Source: Parietichytrium sp. I65-24A
Lineage: Eukaryota; Sar; Bigyra; Thraustochytrida; Thraustochytriidae
Length of the DNA stretch: 64,000 nucleotides
Assembly: GCA_012862575.1 (NCBI GenBank)
Contig: BLSF01000014.1
Span: 558,001-622,000, forward strand
Reading direction: 5' to 3'
Made by a program: the position numbers and the translations under genes. The notes below the pieces were generated by a model. The model was not told the origin of the DNA. It did no database searches and saw only the letters and a list, made by a program, of their open reading frames with translations. Each line of letters starts with the position of its first letter. Position 1 is the first letter of the stretch. Shown piece after piece: positions 40,123 to 49,839 of this stretch.

Positions 40123-40887
40123 TGACTGTGAGTGGCGATGTTGGAGACTCGGCAAAATAACAGGCTTCTTCTTCTTCTTCTTCTTTGTTCAATGAATGAA
40201 GATTGATTGATTTCAATTTGAACAGACGAGGAATAGAAAAGGCATGAACGCGGAGACTGGAGGGCAAAAGGGGAAGAAGAAGGAGAATCGAATTAATTAT
40301 TTAGAAAGAGTCGGAACTCAAACATCGCGAAAACGTAACAGTCTCCAAAGGTCAGTCGATCGCGCACTACCTGCCATTGTCGAAGCAATTCGAAAACCAT
40401 CTTCACGGGCTTCCCTCCGTCCAACGGCCATTGCTAGGATTTCGGACGCCGCTCGAATGCCATTAACGGTAATACGAGGTTGACCGTGAACTCTTCTCTT
40501 CTCTCCTAAGACTTGCCTCGAGACAGTTGAGTGAGTGGAACTGACTCCCCATGAGATGGAAAGGGCGTGAAAGCTTGTGAGGCAACGGCGCCAACCAAAC
40601 AAGACAAACTTTTTCGATCTTGAAGTTGGAGTCACCATACAACTACTCAGATGTATTCGCGGCATGCCAAGCGTCTCCAGCTTCCTAACTACTAGAGACA
40701 AACCAAATGAACTTGGGGGAGGGAGGGTGTTGGTGCTTGAGAGATTGTTTGGTGCGAAAAAGCCGCGAGCGCTCTCGCGGAAGCTTTCATGACGAGCCGG
40801 GGCTTTCGGACTAATTGAACCGACCCGCACCATTGGCATGCTGGCCTTGGTTCGGTAAGCACGGGGACGCGGTTGGGTGAACGGAAG

Positions 40888-42545
40888 ATGACTCAGAGCG
40901 ACCTCGTGCCACATGCTGAGAGCTGCGGCAGTGGCAGGTGGTGGGAGGTATTTCTGCGAGGATGTCAAATAACGCTAAAGATTGCAACGTACGGATCGCT
41001 CACAGCAGCTGGACCCGTGGCTGTGTTCTGGCTTCCACGCAGATTTCATCCATTCGCGCAGTATTGGAGAGTGGACGTAGCCAAAAATGAAACCGTGATA
41101 TTCTTGCGTGAAACGTATTCGACTGCAGAGCGTGTCGCATTGTTTGCAAACTGGGACATCAGTTTCTTCTTTTATTTCTGTGTGTGTTTCTCTCTTTTCG
41201 CAAGGCTACGTCCTTGGCAATTTATGTTGGTGGCAGTTTCGACCTTGATTGGGGTCTTCATATTTTATTGGACGAGGCTGACCTTGGGTATCTGGTCTGT
41301 CTCGTTTCCGGTTTTTGGAACCCTGCTTGGCATTCTCATTGCGGTGCGTAAAAGCAGTCTCGTCCTTGCGAAGGGAGCAGCCCTTCAGGTGATTCTTATA
41401 AACTTTGGGCAGGCAGCGATGGTCAGTTGGCAATCGATCGCGTCAAGTGAGGGGCAATCTGATTTTACGCGCTTTGCGCTTCTATGCCTGTATTTTCCGG
41501 CCATTCGCGAGGTCCTTAGTTATTTTGCTAGAAACATCGCCCGATCGCTCGATCGCCTCGAAAGGGGAAGACTCTACAATTCGAACATGACCTGGTGCTT
41601 TTTCCTCTACGTCCAAATTCTCTCGGCTCTTGTGCTGCGTTTAGCCATTTCAAACGTGGGCGACTCTGCATCATTCGTGTTCATCGTACTCTATCAAGGT
41701 GTATTGGAGATTGTATTGAGGTTTACCGCGGCCCAGAGAGACCGTCTCTTCGACAGAGCTGCTGACTGCTTAAAAATGACGTTCGCCGGGTCGAAGCGCA
41801 TTAGCCCTTCAAACATAGTCCCAACCGAATGCGTTAAAGATGCAACGCCCCAAGCGCATTTGAGTGACGCCCAAGCTCCGCCCACCAGAGACTCGCAAGA
41901 ATCGCAGTCTGAGGGTTCCGCAACTCGAAGACGAACAGTATTGGAGTCATTCAAAGTCAAGAACGAGAGTGTAAAGTCATTCTACGGGAAGGTGATCTGT
42001 GGGGATATGTTGGCCGAGTTTCACGCAATCATTCTGTAAGTTTTTTTAAAGGTTCGTTTATTCTGCCAACACAAGCAAAAGGAACAGATACTTACAAAAG
42101 CGACAAGTGCAGCGCCCCAATCATTGTTCTTCTCTTTGATGATATGAGATTGTACATGCCAATGGAGTATTACCGCTCCGGAGAGGACACGTTTACGGGG
42201 AGACTGGACCAAAATCAGGTAATCCTGTCCTTTGCGGCTCAGTTCATCGTCGAACTATTTGTAGACTCGATATGCTCCACAGTGGAGCACTCTCTCGGAT
42301 TTGATATTCACAGCATCTGGGCCAACAGACCAAAGTTCTTTTGGTTGCAGTTTACCTGGATTGCTTGGTTTGGTACCGTCCTATTCTACACCTTTGTGTG
42401 GTTCACCGACTCCTTCTCAAGTGCCTGCTATGGAAGGGACCTTTGCTGCTGCGCAGCCACGCTGTCAACTTTGCGAAAAGACTATTGCATTCGCCTGTAT
42501 CCCCCTGACGGCTTGCCGGGCGCCGATACCTGCCCAGCATCATAA
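40888..42545 (+). CDS. Multipass membrane protein of unknown family, two exons
   Basis: Exon 1 is 40888-42035 and exon 2 is 42113-42545. The 77-nt phase-2 intron has donor CT|GTAAGT and acceptor GTGCAG|C, and joining keeps the frame: HAIIL then APIIVLLFDD. The product is 526 residues with about nine hydrophobic helices: near 25-45, 82-100, 105-160 (a pair), 170-190, 205-225, 235-265, then in exon 2 IIVLLF, VILSFAAQFIVELF and FFWLQFTWIAWFGTVLFYTFVWF. Between them is a Ser/Thr-rich soluble loop at about 300-375. The Cys-rich tail (CYGRDLCCC) could be lipid-modified. I do not recognise the family. Without splicing the frame ends at a TAA within the donor. Confidence 0.7.
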
Positions 42546-43198
42546 CTTGTTCCTCAAATTCAGCACGGGCACTGCATTAACTGTGCGTCAGACTCTGACA
42601 ATGCCGGTCAAAATTTCCATAATTCACTGTCAATACGAAAAGGAAAGTTGACTCTAAATTCAAAGTTCTCCAGGTTGAGAGGTCCAATCAAAGTCGGGGG
42701 AATCGGCAGCAATGAACTGCAGCTGACTGCGAGTCACACTCTCTGCCAGTGCCACGGTGACAACTTGAAAGACCGGCTATCATCTATTTTCGACATACTT
42801 AGAATTCAAAGCCTTGGCCCACTGAGCCTCTGAGTTCTCGAGGTTGAACGGTCATGTCGGAGTTGGGAACTCGTCAGCAATGAACTGCAGCTGACTGGGA
42901 ATACAAAACATATGTTCAATCAGTGAACACTGATATTGAGCTAAACCACACGCGGCATACGAGCGACCGCGTACGCTTGGCAGCTGCCCGCTGCTGGAGT
43001 TGACTTAGTCAGCGACGAGGCGTGAACATCTTACATCTTGCGTCAACTGGGCGAATAAGCCTGTGTCAATGAACCAGAGGTAACCAGCCAAGCCCCAAAA
43101 CACCAAACACAAAACACAAACCAAGTCTCGCTTCCGCAACCCAAGCAGGACAGCGTCTCGCCCAGCAGCGCCCGGCTCGCCCAAGGCCGGAGCATGCG
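42546..43198. other. Spacer with imperfect direct repeat
   Basis: Two related 63-base segments, 42666-42729 and 42835-42897, share TTCTC.AGGTTGA and GCAATGAACTGCAGCTGACT. No coding sequence seen. The 3' end is the promoter of the next gene. Confidence 0.5.
42666..42897. repeat. Imperfect direct repeat, spacing 168-169 bp
   Basis: Segments at 42666-42729 and 42835-42897 align with roughly ten differences or small gaps and end in the identical CAGCAATGAACTGCAGCTG. An old local duplication is likely. Confidence 0.75.
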
Positions 43199-44188
43199 AT
43201 GGCGTCGGCGCAGTTGGACAAGTACATAGCAGAGTTCGAGGAGCAGTTGGGCTCGGGGGATGCGGAGTGGAGGGGTGCGGATGCTGACCGCGCAGACTCA
43301 GACTCTGACTCTGACTCCGAGGTCGATGTAGAGGAGACTGGGATCGGCAGCGAGCTGGAAGAGACGCGCACAGGCGGCGGGGACAGTCGGCGTGGTGTCG
43401 GGCAGACGCCTGCGCATAGTGAGCACAAGGTCAGCGATGAGCTCTCGGAGTTGATGGAAGAGTACAGGAAAGGGCTCCAAATGCCAGCAATGAAACGCCA
43501 GTCGATGGTGCTTGCAGTCGCGGACAAAGATGTTGGCGAGCGTGGGCGCGAAGAGGGTGTGGGGCCAGAAATTGCTGCACCGTCTTGGGAGGAAGGGTTG
43601 GGGCTCGCGCTCTCGGAAGAGTCAGCCTCCATGAAAGACAGCGATCTTTCTTCGAGTTTGGAGAACGATGGTCTGGAGCTTGTCCTGCAAAGCGTACACT
43701 GGGCGATGAAGACCGATGGCCGGCAAGTTATTTATGAGCATCGACGGACTGGCAAGATTTTCGGAAGGGTTCCAGATTTTGACATTTCCCCACCGCAGCA
43801 AGCGGGTTTTCAGATGGCGCAAAGCACCATATTGACGCCTTCTAACATGCAACGAGTCAGCCAACTAGCATCCGCAGACGAAGAGGACCGCCTTTGCTTG
43901 TCTGGAGAGGTTATAATTGATGGTGACATGGAAGATTCTTGTGCAACAGCAAAAGACGAGAATAGATTGGAAGCAAGAGATCTTGAAGATATTACTGCTG
44001 ATCTCACGTTTTTGAGTAGGGGAAAGACACACAGAAACCTTGACGATGAGTGGGACGGCGTTGTTTCCAAGTGCATGCACCACTTGGAAACGTTAAAACT
44101 TTTGAGCAGCGGCGTTTCCGGAGATGACGCAGAGAACTCGAGCTTTGTCTTTCATGCTGGCCTCCCCAAAGATTTGTGGCTCAATTGA
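43199..44188 (+). CDS. Acidic protein of unknown function
   Basis: A 329-residue, single-ORF protein. The N-terminal 60 residues are very acidic with an (SD)n run (ADSDSDSDSEVDVEE). A more ordered part at about 155-205 (DGLELVLQSVHWAMKTDGRQVIYEHRRTGKIFG) contains a WAM..DGR..YEHRRTG element that looks like a small WW-like or beta hairpin module, but I cannot assign it. The C-terminus (250-329) is mainly helical. The start is the first ATG after stops. No signal peptide or membrane segment. Codon use is like that of the neighbours. Confidence 0.65.
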   Translation: MASAQLDKYIAEFEEQLGSGDAEWRGADADRADSDSDSDSEVDVEETGIGSELEETRTGGGDSRRGVGQTPAHSEHKVSDELSELMEEYRKGLQMPAMKRQSMVLAVADKDVGERGREEGVGPEIAAPSWEEGLGLALSEESASMKDSDLSSSLENDGLELVLQSVHWAMKTDGRQVIYEHRRTGKIFGRVPDFDISPPQQAGFQMAQSTILTPSNMQRVSQLASADEEDRLCLSGEVIIDGDMEDSCATAKDENRLEARDLEDITADLTFLSRGKTHRNLDDEWDGVVSKCMHHLETLKLLSSGVSGDDAENSSFVFHAGLPKDLWLN

Positions 44189-45582
44189 CCCCACCACTTT
44201 TCCGCAGATTTACCAAGGTACTGAACCGGTTCTGGGTTCTGAGGAGAACGTACGAAAAAAGGCAATTCATCGATCATTGCGATTGCGATTGCGATTGCGA
44301 TTGCGATTGCGATTGCGATTGCGATTGCCTTTTTTCTTTCTTTTCGTTTCTCACGTGGCCAAAAGTCTTCTTTGCTTTTGGAAATCCAAGTGAGAGATCC
44401 ATGAGACTGGGCAAACAACTCGTAGCCATGTCACAATCGTGCTCTAGAGTTTGATTGGATACTAGTACAGTGCGCCCCATGAGATCGTCTACCCTTTTAA
44501 GAGACACGATTATCGCTGTGGTCATGCTGGCTGAGTTCACATCATGCCAAACCCGTGTTAGTTTCGAGAATAGACGGCCACCATCGGCCACCCACGCACG
44601 AAGCTCTCGTCACCACAATTCTCTCAACAGTTGAAGATGTCGAATTTTCTGACACAGAGAATGAAAACTTGGAACGCAACACAACGCAACCTTTTTAATT
44701 TACAAAACAGTTAGAACGGAACTCACCGCATCTCCGAATTCTTCTTCTGAATTCTGTGAATTGTAATTTCGTACCTCTGGCTCCACAAACAGCCGAAACC
44801 ACTAGTAGCGTGCACCGCAAATCTTTTTGCGGGACTGGAGACAGTAGCCGAGCCTAACCAAACTGCTACCCCTCGATACCGCAATGGTTAGCACCCAGAA
44901 TCTGATCACCGCGAGCCAAGCCGGGAGACTCTGGCTTCGCTGGCTCCTTTCTTACCTTTCCGCATAGTCACGCCTCTACCCCTCACTCTATAACCTCTCC
45001 CGCGACCCAATAAGCCCTCCGCAACACGCGCAACATTATCCATACACGTAGTTACTACTATGCAGCACATGACGCAAGCTCGTGCGCTGGTCCTACCGCA
45101 ACTACCGCCATCCCTATCGTCCCGCCGACATGTGGGACGACACCTAACAAACCCTTATCCAGCCTTGGAGCGCACTGAGTACTAGTACAGCTACTCATTT
45201 CGATCGATTTCAATCGATTGATTATGATTGATTAGTTGATCGATTGATTAGTTGAATGAATGAATGAATGATTGAGTATGATTAGAATGATTGATTGAGA
45301 TTGACTGATTTCAAAGTCATCGTTCAATGTGTTCAATGTTCACAGTCAGTGCAAACACACAGAACAGAAAGCATTGGAAGGCAACTGCGCGCAAGAAAGA
45401 GTGATCGAGATCGATCGATCGATCAAGATCGATAGACAGATTGATAAAGAGGAGCAGAGACACAGAGTCAAGTGCGTTGGAGTCGCTGGAGTGACGGGCA
45501 AAGAGGCAAAGAGGCACGGTGGACAGGGCGTGTTTGTACACAAGTTTGAGTTTGTGTGGGTTGAAGAGGAGAAGTTGCGAAG
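44189..45582. other. Spacer with hexamer and GATT repeats
   Basis: It contains a (GATTGC)n hexamer at 44275-44328, an ATCGATT/GATT-rich part at 45199-45310, AGTACTAGTAC at about 45177-45188 and GATCGATC near 45412-45425. No gene could be supported. Confidence 0.5.
44275..44328. repeat. (GATTGC)n hexamer repeat
   Basis: Nine tandem GATTGC units, 87 bases after the stop of the acidic protein gene, probably in its 3' UTR. Confidence 0.9.
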
Positions 45583-46662
45583 ATGATGGCGAGCGGTGGG
45601 TCGCGCATGGTGATGAAGGCGTACGCGGCGCTGGTGCTGTATCAGATGATCATGGCAGTGTGGGCGGTGGTGGGCTCCAAGTCCATAGCGGAGGAGAATG
45701 ACACGCCGATTGCTGCGTTTCTGACGGGCAGGCACTTCTTGGCGAGCTGCGCGCTCGCCATGATCGGGGCGGTGAGACATGGGTCGGCGGCGCTGATTCC
45801 GCAAAAGAAGGACATCCAGCGCGTTGCAATGGCGGGATTCCTGGCACAGTATGGCTCGCCGATGTTTTATCTGTACGGGATGCAGTTCGTGGCGCCGACG
45901 ATCGGCTCTATTTTTGACGGACCTCTGATTCCGCTGATTGTGTTCGTGCTTGCCCTTGCAGTGGGAGTGGAGCGGCTGCCAAAGTCTGGGTATAGCAAGG
46001 GAATGGTTGCTCTCGCGCTCTCACTGTCTAGCGGTGGCGCAGTGATGGTCATCTTGGCTTCTGCCGACTCGTCCGCCGACGAATCATCATCATCGTCAAC
46101 ACAGGACAGCACAATGTTTGTTCCTGCAGTGCTTGCTCTCGCAGTCGAGGCTCTGTGTCTGGCAGCAAGCTTCATCCTTGCAAAGCCTTTGGCGTCCAAG
46201 TACCCTCTCTTCCCATTCGCGTTCTGGATGAGCTTTTCCGGATTTTGCTCAGTCTTCACTCAACTCGTGCTCTACGAACCAAGTGGTCTCTTCGGCAGTC
46301 TGGGGGTACTGTTCCAAACTTGCTACCGATCCAACGTTTATCTGTCGGCGCTGATTTACAATGGCTTTGCAATCTCAGTCATCAATACTCTCTGCATCTC
46401 GTTTGCAAACGCTACTCTACCTAGCTCCATCGTTGCCCTTGGTGCTTGCATTCAGCCAGTGTTCACACTCTTTCTCGATGTGATGATGTATGGCGCTCCG
46501 TTCTATTTCACCCATCTTGTCGCGCTGTGCTTTATTGCCTGCGGAATCTCGCTCTTCACAAAGCACGCTTCGAACAGCGACGGCGATTTGCCAGCTACCA
46601 GGCAAGATAAGACGGGAATGTCTCCTTACGAGAAGAAGTTGTTAGACGAGATCGACCCATAA
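45583..46662 (+). CDS. EamA/DMT-superfamily transporter
   Basis: A 359-residue protein with ten hydrophobic helices in two five-helix halves, the usual drug/metabolite transporter layout. The first half is at about residues 12-160 and the second at about 180-330 (VPAVLALAVEALCLAASFILAK, ALIYNGFAISVINTLCISFAN, SSIVALGACIQPVFTLFLDV). The motif LGACIQPVFTLFLD matches the helix-9 EamA signature (for example in plant WAT1/UMAMIT-type proteins). A short Ser-rich lumenal or cytosolic loop separates the halves (ADSSADESSSSSTQDS). The first of two adjacent ATGs is taken as start. Members export amino acids, auxin, nucleotide sugars or drugs. The substrate is unknown. The C-terminus is charged and cytosolic. 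Confidence 0.88.
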   Translation: MMASGGSRMVMKAYAALVLYQMIMAVWAVVGSKSIAEENDTPIAAFLTGRHFLASCALAMIGAVRHGSAALIPQKKDIQRVAMAGFLAQYGSPMFYLYGMQFVAPTIGSIFDGPLIPLIVFVLALAVGVERLPKSGYSKGMVALALSLSSGGAVMVILASADSSADESSSSSTQDSTMFVPAVLALAVEALCLAASFILAKPLASKYPLFPFAFWMSFSGFCSVFTQLVLYEPSGLFGSLGVLFQTCYRSNVYLSALIYNGFAISVINTLCISFANATLPSSIVALGACIQPVFTLFLDVMMYGAPFYFTHLVALCFIACGISLFTKHASNSDGDLPATRQDKTGMSPYEKKLLDEIDP

Positions 46663-47001
46663 GTCTTGTTCGAAACCATAGAGCGTGCCAGGTGAGAGAA
46701 GAAGAAAGCGGATTTCAGAGATCAGAACATAGCATATACGCGTTCTTCAACTTGCGCACCTGTAGCGGTGCTGCTCCCTCCAGGATAGCTTGACTGAAAA
46801 CTGAGCCACCTGGAAAATTTGTAGATTTGCACTCCATAGGTGATCCAACTTTCAGTACAAACGGTGGATCAGATGTTGCCCAGAACACGATTGTGGGTGT
46901 CGGTTTTTGAAGGGACAACATAGCGTGTGCCCGTTCGGCGTTTTTGCGTAGAGAAAACCAAAAGATAAGAAAGAGAGTAAGATTCGCTATTATTTCAGTG
47001 T
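46663..47001. other. Short spacer between converging genes
   Basis: It contains one 68-codon open reading on the minus strand (46715-46921) that looks moderately protein-like but lies only 80 bases beyond the stop of the kinase gene, and no family is recognised. I do not call it a gene. Confidence 0.35.
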
Positions 47002-49839
47002 TCAGAGATTGTACAGACGGTGTCGTCGGAGGTACTCGTTGCCTTGGGCGATGTGAGTATTAATTCTGGATTTCACAAACCCAGTCGAGAGACCAATTTG
47101 GTCGGCCAGTGTTCGACATTCGGACTTGGAAGTCTTTGGAATGTGAAACACCTCTTTTTCTTTTTCTGAGCACTCCAACGGAGTTGTGAGCGCGTCGCTT
47201 GTGAATGTTGACGTCATACAGAATGCACACTTGCCGCGAACATTGCACGTGCAGTGACCCATCCCTGACAGTTCGTATTTTCCTCGGGAGGTCTTTTGTG
47301 CTCCACCAGAAGAAGGCTTGCGGCGGTTTTTCGCAGATCCAGGACGACAGCCGGCCGAAGGATTCGGCTGCTCTCCGGGAGCTTGCGCAGCACTAGCAAA
47401 CGGATGTTGCGAAGGTGGCTGCAGATTGTTCGTTTCAAGTGCCTTCTCGATTTTGTACTCAATCAGCTTGGTGCAAATTTCCTCGAGCTTTTCTTTTCCG
47501 CCCACTGTGCTTTGCTCGTTTTTCACCTTCGACCGAGCGTCTTCTCTCGACCTCCTCGAGACGAGAAACGGGTGCTCAAGTAAATCACTTGCAGAAGGTC
47601 GCTTGGTGGGATCTTTTTCCATGCATGAGTCAACAAAACTTATGAACTCGAGGCTGAATTGGTCGTCTGGAAGGGAAGGCATTGATCCATGATTCAGGGT
47701 TTGGAGCATTCCCCAGTAACCCCCCTCCATTGAGAGCGGAAAGCGCCCAAGAGCACACGCCATTAGAGTCAGCCCAAATGACCAAATATCGCTGGAGAAT
47801 GAGTATGGGCTACCGTTAATGCGCTCCGGAGACATGTAAATCATTGTCCCAATAAAAGTATTTACGTTGACCTGCTCGTCCGTCACATCACGCACGATCC
47901 CAAAGTCACTTAGTTTGACTTCGCCTTTGTGGTTGATGAGCAGGTTGGACGGCTTGATATCTCGGTGGATTTGCTTTCGATTGTGCAAGTACAAGAGCGC
48001 GCGAAGGCTGCACTCTGCAATATTTGCCAGTACGTCTTCACAATCGCAGCCCCCGGCTTCGACGACCTCCTGCAAGCTACCACCATCCATGTATTCCATG
48101 ACGATTGAGATCTGCCCTTCCTTTGGGCTCATGAAAGCGTCGTAGAATGCCACAATATAAGGGCAGGCAGGAGCTACCTGCAACTCATCGCAAGCCATCG
48201 CAGAGTCTTCGCCCTTGGCCCCAGTACCTGCCACAGCCCCGGCCTTTGTGCTCTCCAAAAGCAGCGTTTTACGGGTCAGTTCTGGCGTCCGATTTCCCGT
48301 GCTAGAAGGCGGAGCGATGGGCACGAGGTTTGCATACAAGGCTCGAAGCTCTTTAATCATCTGATGTCTCTTGCTTTGCTCAAAGCAAGGTATGGACTTG
48401 ACTGCTACCAGGCTCATGGAGGGGACGTGGAGCATTTCGTGCACCACGCCACTTGCTCCTTTGCCAAGTACAGCCAACTTTATAAGACCGTTCTTGGTGC
48501 TCTCGGTCGAAGGCAGTTTGCCGTATGGAGCACGGGTGATCCCGCTCTCCTGGATTTGAAAACCTTGGATATTGAACGCTCCGGAAGACGTAAATTCATA
48601 GGTGTCTTCTAGAGTGTTCGGAGCAGAGATTTGCAAGTCGTCCATCACTTCCTCAAGCGAAAATTCATGGCGGCACGTCTCCATTCGCTCATCGCCAATA
48701 TTGATGGAAAGGACGAGAGGCGATGGCGCACCGTCGCCGCCTGTGCTTGGGCTGATTTTGATAGCCAGCTTTCCATGCTTAGATTCGTGTTGCTGAGTTA
48801 TAGACTTCTTCGACGAGGGTTGATTCACGGGCGAATTTGTATCGATCATCAGTTTGCTAAAATCGAGAGATTGGGGTCGCAATCCCAACCCTTTCTTGTG
48901 CTGAGACTTTGACAATTTCTCCAAGGCTTGTGGTGACTGGTGCGAAAGACCGCCATGAACATCGTCCCTGAGGTGGACCTCCACCCGTGTATCACTATCT
49001 GGGGGTAACATTTGCTCACTGAGCTTGTTGCTAAAGCTCGCTGTATTTTTCAAAGGCGGAAGAAGGACTGGTGGACGACCTGTCGCCACAAAAGTTTGTG
49101 TTTTGTCCCCAGCAAAAGTTTGCTCTCCACGCCGCGTATCGTCGTCGCTGCAAGGTGTGTCAGGTTTGCCTTTCCCGAAAGAGTTTCGTGTCTTCCTTTG
49201 GTGTGCCTTGGCGAGCTCGTGAACACTAATTTTCTTCTTTTTGAACTCGAATGGGGGTTCAGAGACAATTGGAATACGCTTCTTTGAAAGCTTGGGATTG
49301 TTCCAAGGCAACATGCTTGTTGGCGTCGGGGATTTGAATTTTCGAGCTGATGCCGCCGGTTTGTTAAAAGGGCTTTGCTTTCTCCCAGAGTCCACTACAG
49401 CCTTCACTTCGCCACCATGCATTGCAATAAACGGCGCGCTTGAACCCTGCCCAGCCCCTGTGGAATTTGACTTTGGCTTTCTCAGCCTTGATTGCTCAAC
49501 ACTGGCCGCTGCGGCGTTGGACTCTGAATCAGCGGCTGGAAGTACAACTGCACCTGGTTTGCCCGACGGACTGTCGCCCTGCATCGAAGCCGCTGATTTG
49601 ATTCTTGGCAATGTAAACGACTTGCCACCGGGGGAGTCAGAGTGGTGCTTTGTTCGAAGCGAAGGAGATCTCGTGTTTTCGTCCTGCGTCTCTGACAATT
49701 TTCGAGCGCTTCTTATTCTCCGTCTCCGGAACGACCCGGAGGAGCCTTCCGAGCCCCGCGCTGGGGCAGTCGCAGCTCTGGGCGCATTTGCGTGTGCAAA
49801 ATGTGCTTGAGCTGCTTCCAGTTGATTCTCGCGGCCCAT
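47002..49839 (-). CDS. MAP2K-like (STE7-type) protein kinase with long N-terminal extension
   Basis: A 945-residue protein from the ATG at 49839; the frame stays open to 49926 without another ATG. Residues 1-440 are Ser/Pro/Lys-rich and probably disordered. The kinase domain runs from about 450 to 760: Gly loop GKGASG (459-464), VAVK lysine (K481), HRDIKPSNLL (625-634), DFG (645-647) and SPE (670-672). HRDIKPSNLLIN..GEVKLSDFG is the MAP2K form. An insertion of about 50 residues sits after the alpha-C helix. The activation loop reads VTDEQVNVNTFIGT, with Thr residues at plausible activation sites. Past the domain is a Cys cluster CTCNVRGKCAFC that might bind zinc. It should phosphorylate a MAP kinase, but the partner is unknown. 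Confidence 0.88.
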   Translation of the reverse strand: MGRENQLEAAQAHFAHANAPRAATAPARGSEGSSGSFRRRRIRSARKLSETQDENTRSPSLRTKHHSDSPGGKSFTLPRIKSAASMQGDSPSGKPGAVVLPAADSESNAAAASVEQSRLRKPKSNSTGAGQGSSAPFIAMHGGEVKAVVDSGRKQSPFNKPAASARKFKSPTPTSMLPWNNPKLSKKRIPIVSEPPFEFKKKKISVHELAKAHQRKTRNSFGKGKPDTPCSDDDTRRGEQTFAGDKTQTFVATGRPPVLLPPLKNTASFSNKLSEQMLPPDSDTRVEVHLRDDVHGGLSHQSPQALEKLSKSQHKKGLGLRPQSLDFSKLMIDTNSPVNQPSSKKSITQQHESKHGKLAIKISPSTGGDGAPSPLVLSINIGDERMETCRHEFSLEEVMDDLQISAPNTLEDTYEFTSSGAFNIQGFQIQESGITRAPYGKLPSTESTKNGLIKLAVLGKGASGVVHEMLHVPSMSLVAVKSIPCFEQSKRHQMIKELRALYANLVPIAPPSSTGNRTPELTRKTLLLESTKAGAVAGTGAKGEDSAMACDELQVAPACPYIVAFYDAFMSPKEGQISIVMEYMDGGSLQEVVEAGGCDCEDVLANIAECSLRALLYLHNRKQIHRDIKPSNLLINHKGEVKLSDFGIVRDVTDEQVNVNTFIGTMIYMSPERINGSPYSFSSDIWSFGLTLMACALGRFPLSMEGGYWGMLQTLNHGSMPSLPDDQFSLEFISFVDSCMEKDPTKRPSASDLLEHPFLVSRRSREDARSKVKNEQSTVGGKEKLEEICTKLIEYKIEKALETNNLQPPSQHPFASAAQAPGEQPNPSAGCRPGSAKNRRKPSSGGAQKTSRGKYELSGMGHCTCNVRGKCAFCMTSTFTSDALTTPLECSEKEKEVFHIPKTSKSECRTLADQIGLSTGFVKSRINTHIAQGNEYLRRHRLYNL

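Larger units (their letters stand above)
39355..40887. other. Spacer with a tandem duplication and palindromic repeats
   Basis: It holds a 123-bp tandem duplication at 39388-39632, a (GGTACC)n palindromic run at 40095-40122 and a (TTC)n run at 40164-40184. Antisense open reading at 40318-40968 has no family features and lies over the promoter of the membrane protein gene. Confidence 0.6.

Noticed and set aside
40318-40968. 216-codon minus-strand open reading
   Set aside because: Overlaps the start of the membrane protein gene in antisense, rich in Ser/Arg, no family signal.
44275-44328. Internal telomere repeat
   Set aside because: GATTGC is not a known telomere unit and other hexamers of unrelated sequence occur nearby; a microsatellite is simpler.
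44860-44950. tRNA-like stretch with GCAATGGTTAGCAC
   Set aside because: An A-box-like D arm is present, but the anticodon stem does not pair and the T arm has a 10-base loop; no proper cloverleaf.
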